A DNA stretch of 64,000 nucleotides from Ensifer adhaerens (GCF_028993555.1 NZ_CP118611.1:1048001-1112000), one strand, 5' to 3'; shown: positions 46,293 through 53,779, numbered from the stretch's first letter. Notes: generated from the letters alone by a model not told the origin. A program made the numbers and translations.

Positions 46293-47830
46293 CGCAACGG
46301 CTCCTCGGTTCGCCGGGCACGGGGCAGGGTCACCCGGAAGGTGGCGCCACGGTCACTCTCAACCAGGGCGATTTCACCGCCGGCGCGTTCCACCAGTCGC
46401 TGGCTCAGCGCCAGTCCGAGCCCGGTACCACCGGCGCGGGTCGTCACGAATGGCGTGAACAGCCGTGGGCGAAGCGTTTCCGGAACGCCGGGACCGTTGT
46501 CGGTGACCTCGAAAACCACTGTGCTATCGTCTTCGTTCAAGGTAACGGTCACGCGTCCGGCATCGCCTGCTTGTGGGACCAATGCCTCAAAGGCGTTGCG
46601 GACCAGATTGAACGCGACCTGCTCGATCTCTACCGGATCGGCAACGACGGAAACCGGCGTTTCCGGAACCTGAAAATCAAGCTGAATTCCGCGGGATCTC
46701 GCGTCCGGCTGAAGGAGTGCTTCAACATTTGCGAGCGCGTCACGCAGATCGAAGGTCACAACCGGCGCGGCATGGGGGTGCGACCAGTTGCGGAACCTTT
46801 CCAATATGGCCGATGCCCGGCGCGCCTGGCTGACGGTGTCTTCGAGTACCGGACCAAGTGCTGTGTCTTGCCCGTGACTGAGCAGCCGCCGCCCGGCCTG
46901 CGCCTGCGCCAGGATTGCGGTCAGCGGCTGGGTCAGTTCATGTGCCATGCCGCTCGCCATTTCGCCAAGCGCATTGACGCGCGAGGCGTGCGTGAGGCGC
47001 GATTCCAGCGCGCTGAGCGTTGCCTGCTGTTCTGCAGTGCGCGTACGCGCACGCTGGCGCAATGCGGCCAAACCTGCGAGGTAGGCGAGGCTGACCAACA
47101 AAAGCGCTAATCCGGTCTGCACGGGCGGGAACATGTCCGCGAACCCGATCTCCATGCCCGTTTCCAGCCGCAACGGCTGCGACACGCTGCTCAGTGGCTT
47201 CGAAAAACGGATTGCCTCAGGCAGGGCGACCGGCTGAAGCAGGAGGTGTCCGTCCGGCAGAGATAGGCGAACCGCGACGCCCGGGCGAGACCAGAATGGC
47301 CCGCCATCTCCGATCAGTTTTGCCGCGTCTATACCAAGCATCAAACCATAGCGCGCCTCGGCGGTGTTCGGGCTGCGCTTGACCATGATGTAGTGGTGGG
47401 CGCGTTGCGGATGGGGCAGGAGAGCGATGCGCCCGTCCGAAGCAATGGCAGCGGCCCGGATGAGCTCTGCGGACTTGATATCGAGTGGATCGGTCCCGAC
47501 AGGTTCCGCATTTGGATCGAGAGGTACGAGCTGAACCTCATCGATCCGTGGAAAGAAGCGTGCAATCGTGCGGGCGACTTCCAGGAACAGGTCGTGCCTG
47601 CGTCCTTCGGATGCGACGGCAACGGCCGACAGCGCGGTCAGGTGGGCATCGTGCTGGTCGACGCGCTGGGAGGCCAGGCTATGGAGGAGCTTGCTCTCTT
47701 GCTCAAGTTCACCAACCAGCGCCTGCCGTTCCCAGCCCGCCAGCATGCCTGCTGCGACAAGCAGGAGGACACACCAAAGGATGACCAGATAGAAGGGGCG
47801 TTCGAAGATCGAGCGATTGCTGTGCATCAT
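46289..47830 (-). CDS. Sensor histidine kinase with large periplasmic domain
   Basis: The 513-residue kinase has membrane helices at about 13-32 and 240-262 enclosing a roughly 200-residue periplasmic domain (double-PAS/Cache size). A coiled-coil linker and a HisKA box (NALGEMASGMAHELTQPLTAIL) follow, then the N box FNLVRNAFEALV and the G boxes VTDNGPGVP and GGTGLGLALSQRLVERAGG. The HELTQPL form is that of DctB/FixL-like kinases paired with FixJ-type regulators. A secreted HbpS-like protein encoded two genes downstream could be its periplasmic partner. Confidence 0.92.
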   Translation of the reverse strand: MMHSNRSIFERPFYLVILWCVLLLVAAGMLAGWERQALVGELEQESKLLHSLASQRVDQHDAHLTALSAVAVASEGRRHDLFLEVARTIARFFPRIDEVQLVPLDPNAEPVGTDPLDIKSAELIRAAAIASDGRIALLPHPQRAHHYIMVKRSPNTAEARYGLMLGIDAAKLIGDGGPFWSRPGVAVRLSLPDGHLLLQPVALPEAIRFSKPLSSVSQPLRLETGMEIGFADMFPPVQTGLALLLVSLAYLAGLAALRQRARTRTAEQQATLSALESRLTHASRVNALGEMASGMAHELTQPLTAILAQAQAGRRLLSHGQDTALGPVLEDTVSQARRASAILERFRNWSHPHAAPVVTFDLRDALANVEALLQPDARSRGIQLDFQVPETPVSVVADPVEIEQVAFNLVRNAFEALVPQAGDAGRVTVTLNEDDSTVVFEVTDNGPGVPETLRPRLFTPFVTTRAGGTGLGLALSQRLVERAGGEIALVESDRGATFRVTLPRARRTEEPLR

Positions 47831-48053
47831 CGGTTTGGCGGTCTTGTTCCTTTGGCAGAAAGCGATCTTGGGCCAGCCGCGATCATGTTCGCCTCGATCA
47901 TCTCTCCGGTGAAATGCGCTCTGTCAATCCATCGAGCCGCAAGCACCGACAAGGATGGCGGACGAAGAAGCCATGGTCAGGCGGTTCACCCGTTACGTGA
48001 ACCGAGTAAAGGATGCGACGGGCATGCCCGATCACGATTGGTTGGGTGTGCGC

Positions 48054-48170
48054 TCAGAAACGGGATCGTTGCAGCGATCGAAGGCCTGACACCAGCAAAG
48101 CCGTCAGAGCGACGGCGGTCCAGAATCGCGCGATCTTCATGCGGCGTCCGCGTCGGCCATTCTCAGTCAC
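48054..48170 (-). CDS. Small membrane peptide, 38 residues (paralogue of the one at 49075)
   Basis: The GTG start at 48170 overlaps the stop of the upstream small gene (GTGA), which argues for translational coupling. The peptide begins with a basic GRRGRRMKIARF stretch followed by one membrane helix (WTAVALTALLVSGL) and a basic tail. MKIARF-x-TAVAL-x-ALL is shared with the 41-residue peptide at 49075-49200, which supports both as real genes. No function is known to me. Confidence 0.55.
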   Translation of the reverse strand: MTENGRRGRRMKIARFWTAVALTALLVSGLRSLQRSRF

Positions 48171-48382
48171 ATCCCATCATCAAATTCCGCAGCCTGCCCC
48201 TGCGAGAGGAACTGGACGAGCGCTGACAGCAGTGCCTCCGCACTGGGACGGTCTAGCGAAACTTCGATCGTAGCGCCCGTCGATGAGACCAACTCGAAGC
48301 TCCCCAAAAGCGGATCCCTCGATATCAGGCTGACACCGCTACCCAAAAACTGCGCGCTGATCGTTGTATCGTCGTGCTCCAT
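48167..48382 (-). CDS. Small hypothetical protein, 71 residues
   Basis: Start at ATG 48382 (MEHDDTTIS) with a run of five G seven bases upstream; a GTG six codons earlier is less likely. The acidic soluble protein has the sequence GSGVSLISRDPLLGSFELVSSTG and a helical end (SAEALLSALVQFLSQ). No domain is recognised. It overlaps the 38-residue peptide gene by four bases and sits in a minus-strand run of small genes. Confidence 0.55.
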   Translation of the reverse strand: MEHDDTTISAQFLGSGVSLISRDPLLGSFELVSSTGATIEVSLDRPSAEALLSALVQFLSQGQAAEFDDGM

Positions 48383-48537
48383 AAATGCCCCCTGAAACAC
48401 ATAGGTTAGAACCCATGCTGCCCCATTTGCTCAAGAATATGAGCGGATGGAAAAATGCAGGTATTCGACAAATGGTGGAAGCCGGTGGGTGATCGCGCTT
48501 GAAGCCGAAGGCGGAATGCGGTCGTTCTTCCGGCGCC

Positions 48538-49020
48538 TCAAGTCGTTAGCCAGGCGAGGAGCGCGAGAAGTATAAGTCCGGCACCAACGACGCGGAGCAA
48601 ATGATTATGAATGATCTGGTTCAGTAGGCTAGGGGAACCAGGCTTACCATTGACATAGTGAGTGGTGACCTCGTTACCGGTATAGGCAATGTCCACATCG
48701 TCCCAGCCGTAGCCGGCGAAGGTCATGGATGTCCAGTTTCGTTGTCGCCTAAACTCCTCGATCCGCACCAAGCTGCGATCTTGCATAGCCTTGAGGGCTT
48801 CGTCCTTTACGACCGGCGTTTCGATGATCTTGACCGCCTTCAGATCCGTGGCGTTCAGGATTTTCTGTTGGGCAAGGATTTTCCCGCCAGTGCGATATGG
48901 CTTGACGAATTGCTTTTTGAGCTGGTTCTCACTGAGATCGCCCAAGAGAAATCTCGGCTCGTCACCACTCTGCGTGGTCCAAGCGATGACGTGGAAGTAT
49001 CGCTGCTCGATTTTTTTCAT
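48538..49020 (-). CDS. Tail-anchored hypothetical protein, copy 1 (160 residues)
   Basis: A soluble domain of about 130 residues (YFHVIAWTTQSGDEPRFLLG, DLSENQLKKQFVKPYRTGGK, LNATDLKAVKIIET, GYGWDDVDIAYTGNEVT, YVNGKPGSPSLL) is followed by one C-terminal membrane helix (LLRVVGAGLILLALLAWL). More than half of the positions match the 154-residue protein at 49778-50242 by eye, so the two are recent paralogues. I do not recognise the family. The membrane-proximal GYGWDD-x-DI-x-Y-x-GN-x-VT block is the most conserved part. Confidence 0.72.
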   Translation of the reverse strand: MKKIEQRYFHVIAWTTQSGDEPRFLLGDLSENQLKKQFVKPYRTGGKILAQQKILNATDLKAVKIIETPVVKDEALKAMQDRSLVRIEEFRRQRNWTSMTFAGYGWDDVDIAYTGNEVTTHYVNGKPGSPSLLNQIIHNHLLRVVGAGLILLALLAWLTT

Positions 49021-49074
49021 CGGTCGTCTCAGAGGGGGAAAAAGTCGAGTTGAATCGACGATTTAAGTAGATGC

Positions 49075-49200
49075 TCAGAGTGCCTTTGATACAACCTGTG
49101 CGGTTAGTGAAGCCAACAGAGCAGCTAGTGCGACTGCAGTTCCAAATCGCGCAATCTTCATACGGCGCCTGCGCGCGCCGTCCCAGTCATAACCAATCAT
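49075..49200 (-). CDS. Small membrane peptide, 41 residues
   Basis: ATG 49200 follows GGGAGGAGC. The peptide is MIGYDWDGARRRR followed by MKIARFGTAVALAALLASL and a short tail, giving one transmembrane helix with positive-inside charge. It mirrors the peptide at 48054-48170, and it precedes tail-anchored copy 1 by 54 bases. Conservation of two such short frames within 1.2 kb is the main evidence that they are genes. Confidence 0.58.
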   Translation of the reverse strand: MIGYDWDGARRRRMKIARFGTAVALAALLASLTAQVVSKAL

Positions 49201-49329
49201 GCTCCTCCCGTTGGCATCATGCCACAACGCTGGATGGTGTCTAGTCGTCCTAACAATGAGCTAAATCATGACCTACCGATTGCCGCTGAATAGCTCCAGC
49301 CGGTGAAGATGTTGCAAGTATACGCTGGA

Positions 49330-49605
49330 TCAAGCATCTTCGGACTGCTCGATGAGTGCCTGGAAGAAGGCGTCAATTGCTGACCGAGGGGTTGTGGCAG
49401 TAACCCAGATTGGATCAGTTGCAGCCACTAACCTTCGCTGACCACTAGAAACATCGGTCTCACCTACGGCCTCGTAAATCGCACACGCGCGCAGAGTCTT
49501 ACCGTTGAACGCGATTTCGAACATGCCTTGGCGCGGGTCGACACGAGCCGAGAACACCTGCACGTGATAGGTTCCTGAAATCTCGTTTATCCGCAAACGT
49601 CTCAA
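49330..49605 (-). CDS. Small hypothetical protein, possibly 5'-frameshifted (up to 91 residues)
   Basis: The open part encodes VFSARVDPRQGMFEIAFNGKTLRACAIYEAVGE and ends SAIDAFFQALIEQSEDA, which reads like a genuine soluble domain. The first available start is a TTG (49605) with no ribosome site. In the next frame a GTG at about 49637 opens VKLNPAILRQIETFADKRDF, also protein-like, so the true N-terminus may be in that frame with a single-base shift near 49570. I do not recognise the product. Confidence 0.45.
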   Translation of the reverse strand: MRRLRINEISGTYHVQVFSARVDPRQGMFEIAFNGKTLRACAIYEAVGETDVSSGQRRLVAATDPIWVTATTPRSAIDAFFQALIEQSEDA

Positions 49606-49777
49606 TCTGCCGCAAGATCGCGGGGTTGAGCTTCACTGATCGACAGCGATTGACGGAGACCAAAATGAACCACACTGCGAAGTCTGACGGGCTTCGCTAC
49701 GCATGACGCCGCGCTCCCGACGCCCGCGTGCGTCATCCCAATGACACTCCCCGGATAACCCTGATCTCAAAGCTAGA

Positions 49778-50242
49778 TCAGGCAGAAATCGCGAGGAGCA
49801 CAAGCCCGGCACCCACGACGCGGAGCCAGTGACTATGAGCGATCTGGTACAGTAGGCTAGGGGAACCAGGCCTACCCCTAACATAGCGGGCAGTGACGTC
49901 GTTGCCGGCATATGTAATGTCATCATCGTCCCAGCCATAGCCGGTCGAAACCCAGTATTCCCAACTTGTATGGAGGTTAACCTCCTCAATCTGTCTCAGA
50001 CTGCGCTCCTGTAAAGCCTTGAGAACCTCGGCCTTTGGCTCAAGTGTTTCGATTATCATGACCCGCGTAAGTTCTGCGGCGTTCAGGACCCTCTGCCCGA
50101 GATGGAGTTTTCCTCCGATACGGTAAGGCCTGACAAATTGTCGCTTGAGCTGCGTCTCGCTCAGGTCGCCGAACAGAAAAATCGGATCCTCAGTACTCTG
50201 CCGCGTCCAGGCGACCACGTGAAAATATATCTGCTGTTTCAT
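49778..50242 (-). CDS. Tail-anchored hypothetical protein, copy 2 (154 residues)
   Basis: This is a paralogue of the protein at 48538-49020. It shares YFHV-x-AWT-x-QS, FL-x-GDLSE-x-QLK-x-QFV-x-PYR-x-GGK, GYGWDD-x-DI-x-Y-x-GN-x-VT, YV-x-G-x-PGSPSLL-x-QI and LRVVGAGL-x-LLA, and lacks the last few residues of copy 1. A single C-terminal helix anchors it. It is the most upstream gene of the minus-strand small-gene run. Function unknown. Confidence 0.72.
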   Translation of the reverse strand: MKQQIYFHVVAWTRQSTEDPIFLFGDLSETQLKRQFVRPYRIGGKLHLGQRVLNAAELTRVMIIETLEPKAEVLKALQERSLRQIEEVNLHTSWEYWVSTGYGWDDDDITYAGNDVTARYVRGRPGSPSLLYQIAHSHWLRVVGAGLVLLAISA

Positions 50243-50409
50243 CGGTTGCCCTCAAATGTTGGAGGGAACGAAAGAACCTGAGTGCTTGAAAGCTGCCACC
50301 GGAGCTGAGCAATCGCACTGTGAGGCGTCCGATCTTATCGGAAACCGGCGTTTTCGCCTTCAGGCGCCGCCCAAAGGGTTAACTGTTACTCATACCAAAA
50401 GGTCGCAAC

Positions 50410-50580
50410 ATGATTATGAACGTGCAGGCACTACAGCGGCGATTGATCGCGCTTGGCACTTTTCACTCCCCATGTTCGGGGCCGATGGTGACTTCGGAAC
50501 CGAAAGCGTTATCGCAACCGACAAGGCTCTCTCATCGCTTGTACTCGGCCACCCCTGTTCTCCTTTGAGTGAGGAGGCTA
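50410..50580 (+). pseudogene. Frameshifted peptidoglycan-binding (PG_binding_1-type) remnant
   Basis: From ATG 50410 the frame reads MIMNVQALQRRLIALGTF, the classic first half of a PG_binding_1 domain. The second half, SLPMFGADGDFGTESVIATDKALSSL, continues in another frame from about 50463. One indel near 50455-50466 would join them. The rest of the gene is absent and repeat copy A begins at 50641. Such N-termini belong to phage-type or secreted cell-wall hydrolases. It is a decayed remnant in an accessory region. Confidence 0.65.
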
Positions 50581-50640
50581 GGCCAGGGTGCGGCGGGCCG
50601 ATAGGCGCAGAAATGCACCCTAAGATTTTGGGGAGGGCGG

Positions 50641-50813
50641 GTGGACCCCAGAGCGCGTAGTCTGTGGGACTGGGGCGTGCACTCTGGGGTCACTAGCGCC
50701 AAATGACGGAGGGCAGACCGATGCTCTTTTGGCGCGCAAACAGCATGACGGGCAGATACGGATTGAGCAACGCAGCTAGGACCTTTGCCGGAGCGTGCCA
50801 GACTTAAGTCCGG
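50641..50813 (+). repeat. Structured intergenic repeat, copy A
   Basis: Stem 1 pairs GACCCCAGAG (50644-50653) with CTCTGGGGTC (50682-50691). Stem 2 pairs GCGCCAAA (50696-50703) with TTTGGCGC (50728-50735). The conserved block GCTAGGACCTTTGC follows near 50775, and the element ends in the palindrome GACTTAAGTC. It is colinear with copies B, C and D. Confidence 0.8.
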
Positions 50814-50902
50814 AGCCTCTTCCCCTTCATCCAGACAAAGAAATGGCCCCGCCATCACGTGGGGCTAGGAAAGAGTGTGCTGGTCAAACAGGGCGCTGCC
50901 GG

Positions 50903-51217
50903 CTAGTAACCAAAGTACACTGTTACGCCTTGCCGCCGTTCGTAGCGATAATAGTCACGATAGCCGTACCGGTAACGATCGCGATAGCCGTAATACCGGG
51001 AATAGCACCGGCCGTAGTAATCGCACGGACGGTGGGCGTACTGCCGTTTCCAGTGGCGATCCGCGTGCTCATGACGATGCTTCCAGTGTTTTACCTGCTC
51101 TACATCGCCGGCCTGCACTTGTTCGGGTTTCGGCACGAAGATCGGTGCGGCGTTTAGCGGTAGCGCGAAAGATGCCGCTAGGACCATGGCTGCGAGGGTG
51201 GGGAATAGCTTTTTCAT
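50903..51217 (-). CDS. Secreted Tyr/Arg/His-rich small protein
   Basis: Start at 51217 (MKKLFPTLAAM): GAGAGG lies nine bases upstream, whereas it abuts the alternative ATG at 51226. The 104-residue protein has a clear signal peptide cleaved after LPLNA. The mature part is APIFVPKPEQVQAGDVEQVKHW followed by a His/Tyr/Arg-rich tail (RCYSRYYGYRDRYRYGYRD) ending GVTVYFGY. Small secreted proteins of this kind are common in rhizobia; function unknown. It lies between repeat copies A and B. Confidence 0.8.
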   Translation of the reverse strand: MKKLFPTLAAMVLAASFALPLNAAPIFVPKPEQVQAGDVEQVKHWKHRHEHADRHWKRQYAHRPCDYYGRCYSRYYGYRDRYRYGYRDYYRYERRQGVTVYFGY

Positions 51218-51311
51218 TTGATGCATCCTCTCAAGGTCTCAGCTTGGTTCCTCAAGCGTGAACCTCAGATGAAGCGCCGCGCGCTCGACCGTTGCGGAAC
51301 CTAGCCCTGAG

Positions 51312-51479
51312 GTGGACCCCAGAGCGCTGGGTCGCTTGGGGCTGGGGTCGCGCTCTGGGATCACTGGCGCCAACGGCGGGGGCCTCCGAACCGTTGGTGC
51401 TTAGGCAGCAATGGCGGGGCAATTCAGATTCGGCAACGCTGCTAGGACCTTTGCGTGGTCACACCGGACCTAAGTCTGA
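51312..51479 (+). repeat. Structured intergenic repeat, copy B
   Basis: Stem 1 pairs GGACCCCAGAGCGC (51314-51327) with GCGCTCTGGGATC (51350-51362). Stem 2 pairs GCGCCAACGG (51367-51376) with CCGTTGGTGC (51391-51400). GCTAGGACCTTTGC and CCGGACCTAAGTCTG follow. Stem 2 differs from copy C at three base pairs with both sides changed together. Confidence 0.8.
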
Positions 51480-51599
51480 AGCAGATATCGGAGCACGCTT
51501 CTGGTTGTTGGTAAATTACTTCAAAATGCAACTTAATGTTGACGAATCAGGGGCGCGCAGAAGACACCGGGAGGGCAATCAAATAGGAGCGCCCTGTTA

Positions 51600-52055
51600 A
51601 TGCATGAGACTGAATATATTGAACGTTCTGACGCCGCCATCTGTGTTTGGGCCAACATGGCCGACGCCCTCGGCGCATCCCCCTCGCTGCGCGCCGCATG
51701 GAACAAATCCAGCAGCGTTGAGTTGCGTCGAACTGCCATAGACCTTGCAGACGTCGCTCTAAGTGCGTGGCATGCGATGTCTCTCGAAGAGCAGCAAGTC
51801 TGCATCCCATATGATTGGGGTTTCATCGCTACCGTTGTGCGTAGCGTAGAATGGAACCCAGAGGGCAACCCTGTTGCCACCATCCCTTACGAGACGCCAC
51901 GTGCGCTCGCGGCTGCGATCCTGTCTGATATGAGCAGAGAAAAAGCCCAGCCAAGCCAGCCCGCCCACACCTTTGCCCGATTTGGCCAGTGGCTCGAAAC
52001 GTCAAATCCGCCCGCTGATATCGCTGCGCTCCTCCCCGACAAAAAGGGGGAGTGA
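51600..52055 (+). CDS. Hypothetical protein, 151 residues
   Basis: ATG 51600 follows AGGAG by about ten bases. The soluble, mainly helical product (MHETEYIERSDAAICVWANM, RRTAIDLADVALSAWHAMS, DWGFIATVVRSVEWNPEGNPV, PRALAAAILSDMSR) has no signal peptide or membrane segment and no domain I recognise. Base composition is lower in G+C than the flanking efflux and oxidase genes, in line with an accessory origin. It lies between repeat copies B and C. Confidence 0.55.
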   Translation: MHETEYIERSDAAICVWANMADALGASPSLRAAWNKSSSVELRRTAIDLADVALSAWHAMSLEEQQVCIPYDWGFIATVVRSVEWNPEGNPVATIPYETPRALAAAILSDMSREKAQPSQPAHTFARFGQWLETSNPPADIAALLPDKKGE

Positions 52056-52122
52056 AGCGCGCTTTTGCCGAAACCTGCCGGCGAGCGCGCCACCGCTTGC
52101 CGGCAGCTGCGTGCCGAGACGC

Positions 52123-52422
52123 TCACTCCTTCCCATCAAGAATAATCCGCAAAATCCGGATCATATCGGCCGCGTCGAGAAGCGCGGTCTTTATCTGGTC
52201 GGCAGTCCGCCGTTCGATGCCGGCCGCGGTGGTCTGAAGATTGATGACAGTGTCTGCTTCAGTCTTACTCTCAGGAATGCCAACCAGGTCGCGCATCTCG
52301 CGGATTGTGACGACCGCGCGCTCGAGAAGTCGGCGCTTTTCGAAGTTGGTCAGGTGTTCGACTTGGTTGGCCGCCCAGACGAGCTCGGAGATGAAGGCGG
52401 TGGTCAGAGACATGTTGAGCAC
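52123..52422 (-). CDS. Hypothetical protein, 99 residues
   Basis: This helical protein (MSLTTAFISELVWAANQVEHL, FEKRRLLERAVVTIREMRDLVG, RRTADQIKTALLDAADMIRILR) may start at GTG 52422 or ATG 52413; neither has a strong ribosome site. No known domain. It is nine bases downstream of the 95-residue gene, so the two probably form a small operon. Confidence 0.55.
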   Translation of the reverse strand: MLNMSLTTAFISELVWAANQVEHLTNFEKRRLLERAVVTIREMRDLVGIPESKTEADTVINLQTTAAGIERRTADQIKTALLDAADMIRILRIILDGKE

Positions 52423-52431
52423 GGTATCGCG

Positions 52432-52719
52432 TCACCGTTCAGCGTCAATGTTTCTGTCCTGCGAATGAGATGATGGACCCATCCCGCGGTATTCGGGCCT
52501 AAAGAAAGTGCATTCATATCCGGAGGTGAGGGCGGCCAGCAGCACGTTGGTGATCGTTCGTTTGGCGGCGTCCCGCTTGTTGGCGTCAATGCCGACGAGT
52601 TCCTTCGTGGTCGCCACGGGCACGCTCCACAGCTCCTCGGCCAGTAAGTCGATGACTTCGGCTTCCGGCACTGTTGCCCCGTACCGCTCTATCCGATGAT
52701 TAATGCGGATCGCCTTCAC
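52432..52719 (-). CDS. Hypothetical protein, 95 residues
   Basis: GTG 52719 is preceded by AAGGAG at ideal spacing, a strong sign of a real gene. The product starts MKAIRINHRIERYGATVPEAEVIDLLAEELW and has a helical middle (NKRDAAKRTITNVLLAALTSGYECTFF) and a polar tail. No domain recognised. The run of A (T on the + strand) upstream abuts repeat copy C. Confidence 0.6.
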   Translation of the reverse strand: MKAIRINHRIERYGATVPEAEVIDLLAEELWSVPVATTKELVGIDANKRDAAKRTITNVLLAALTSGYECTFFRPEYRGMGPSSHSQDRNIDAER

Positions 52720-52740
52720 TATCTCCTTTTTTTTGGGGGG

Positions 52741-52911
52741 GTGGACCCCAGAGCGCGAGTCGATGGGACTGGGGCGTGCGCTCTGGGGTCACTAGCGCCA
52801 ATGACGGAGGGCTGTCCGCTGCTCATTGGTGCGCAACTACCATGGCGGGTGTCGTTCGATTGAACAATCTGACTAGGACCTTTGCGGCTATGCACCGGAC
52901 CTAAGTCCGGG
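52741..52911 (+). repeat. Structured intergenic repeat, copy C
   Basis: Stem 1 pairs GGACCCCAGAGCGC with GCGCTCTGGGGTC across a 19-23-base loop. Stem 2 pairs GCGCCAATGA (52795-52804) with TCATTGGTGC (52823-52832). GACTAGGACCTTTGC follows, then the hairpin CCGGAC-CTAA-GTCCGG. It is the best preserved copy and the only one whose last hairpin is followed by a T-run. Confidence 0.82.
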
Positions 52912-52917
52912 GTTTTT
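52895..52917 (+). terminator. Terminator-like hairpin at the end of repeat copy C
   Basis: CCGGAC (52895-52900) and GTCCGG (52905-52910) form a perfect 6-bp stem with a CTAA loop, followed by GG and five T. This is a small intrinsic-terminator shape on the + strand and gives the repeat a possible 3' end as an RNA. Confidence 0.5.
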
Positions 52918-52970
52918 CCACCTCCAACTCGAAACGTCGAACAGGGAGCAGTTTAGCTGGGAGGCTTGCA

Positions 52971-53125
52971 ACGGACCCCAGAGCGCGGCAGTGCTTGGGG
53001 CGGGTCGCGCCCTGGGATCACTAGCGTCAATGGTGCGGTTGACGCTCAACTAGCAATGGCAAGGTAGTTTAAAGTTGGCAATGCGACCCAGACCTTTTTC
53101 TATGGACATCAGACTTAGGTCCCAG
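52971..53125 (+). repeat. Structured intergenic repeat, copy D
   Basis: The most diverged copy keeps GGACCCCAGAGCGCG pairing with CGCGCCCTGGGATC, and stem 2 as GCGTCAA (53024-53030) with TTGACGC (53039-53045). In stem 2 the C-G pair of the other copies is replaced by T-A. AGACCTTTTTC and AGACTTAGGTCCC mark the 3' part. It begins 60 bases after copy C. Confidence 0.7.
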
Positions 53126-53779
53126 GTTTGCCGTTTCCCCGCGTTCGCCTTTGTTCCTCACCCACTTAGGTAAAGGCAAGTCGTACGGACCTCTTTCGTG
53201 CAGCGCGCGTTCCGCACTCGTTCGCGTATATTTTAGAAGTTGTAGTATCAGAACACGAGAATGAGTGTGCCCTGCAAAGAGCTCTACGTCCGCCCGAATG
53301 TCGATTGATCTCTACCTTGATCCCAAGGGATTTTGGATCATTGGCGAGCAGAACAGCGCGCGTGTGCTGGGGAAGATTCCTCGGAAGAAATGGCCCCGTC
53401 GTGGCGACGAGGCCAGATGACTGTATCTGACCTCACCGCGGGGACATTTGGCGAAGCCTGCCTAGGGGTCCCAACAAGCACCAGGTTTTGCTAGGTGCAC
53501 TGCGCGTGCCTTCGAACATGAACAATTTTTAATTGTTTTCCAGCGTGTTGCGTCATTGAAGCGGCCAGATTCACGCCCAATTTTGGAAGCGTTGGCACGA
53601 CGCGAACGTTCCCAGGAACCAGCGCCGCCTCAATGGATTGAACCGGGCCGGTACTCCACCGTACGCACGCATTCCGGGAAACGGATGATGCTGGCTGCGT
53701 GGACACGCTTTTGGCTCCAAGTCGTCGGAATGCACGCCCCGGCTGGGGTCGGTGCCGATCGAGGATTGTCGAGGTGCAG
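53126..53779. other. Gene-poor stretch before the efflux operon
   Basis: Apart from one possible 40-codon frame (53298-53420) I see no convincing gene here. It contains AT-rich patches (near 53226 with TATATTTTAG, and 53527 with TTTTTAATTG). It should hold the promoter of the efflux operon, but no regulator gene is adjacent and no operator is obvious. Confidence 0.45.
53298..53420 (+). CDS. Possible 40-residue protein
   Basis: ATG 53298 opens MSIDLYLDPKGFWIIGEQNS followed by a basic Lys/Arg/Pro-rich end (KIPRKKWPRRGDEAR). The composition is protein-like, but there is no strong ribosome site and no relative that I recognise. It could equally be the tail of a decayed gene. Confidence 0.3.
   Translation: MSIDLYLDPKGFWIIGEQNSARVLGKIPRKKWPRRGDEAR

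Noticed and set aside
47393..48226. + strand frame of 277 codons
   Set aside because: It lies mostly opposite the histidine kinase, whose motifs are intact on the minus strand; no independent support.
50256..50660. + strand frame of 134 codons as one gene
   Set aside because: Only its middle matches a protein domain, and the matching N-terminal half is in another frame; better explained as a frameshifted peptidoglycan-binding remnant.
50641..53125. Integron attC sites flanking gene cassettes
   Set aside because: Small genes do lie between the hairpin repeats, but no RYYYAAC/GTTRRRY core sites are present and gene orientation is mixed.
53699..53779. Upstream extension of the efflux adaptor
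   Set aside because: The extra 27 residues are basic with no family likeness; ATG 53780 has a proper ribosome site and starts at the anchor helix.
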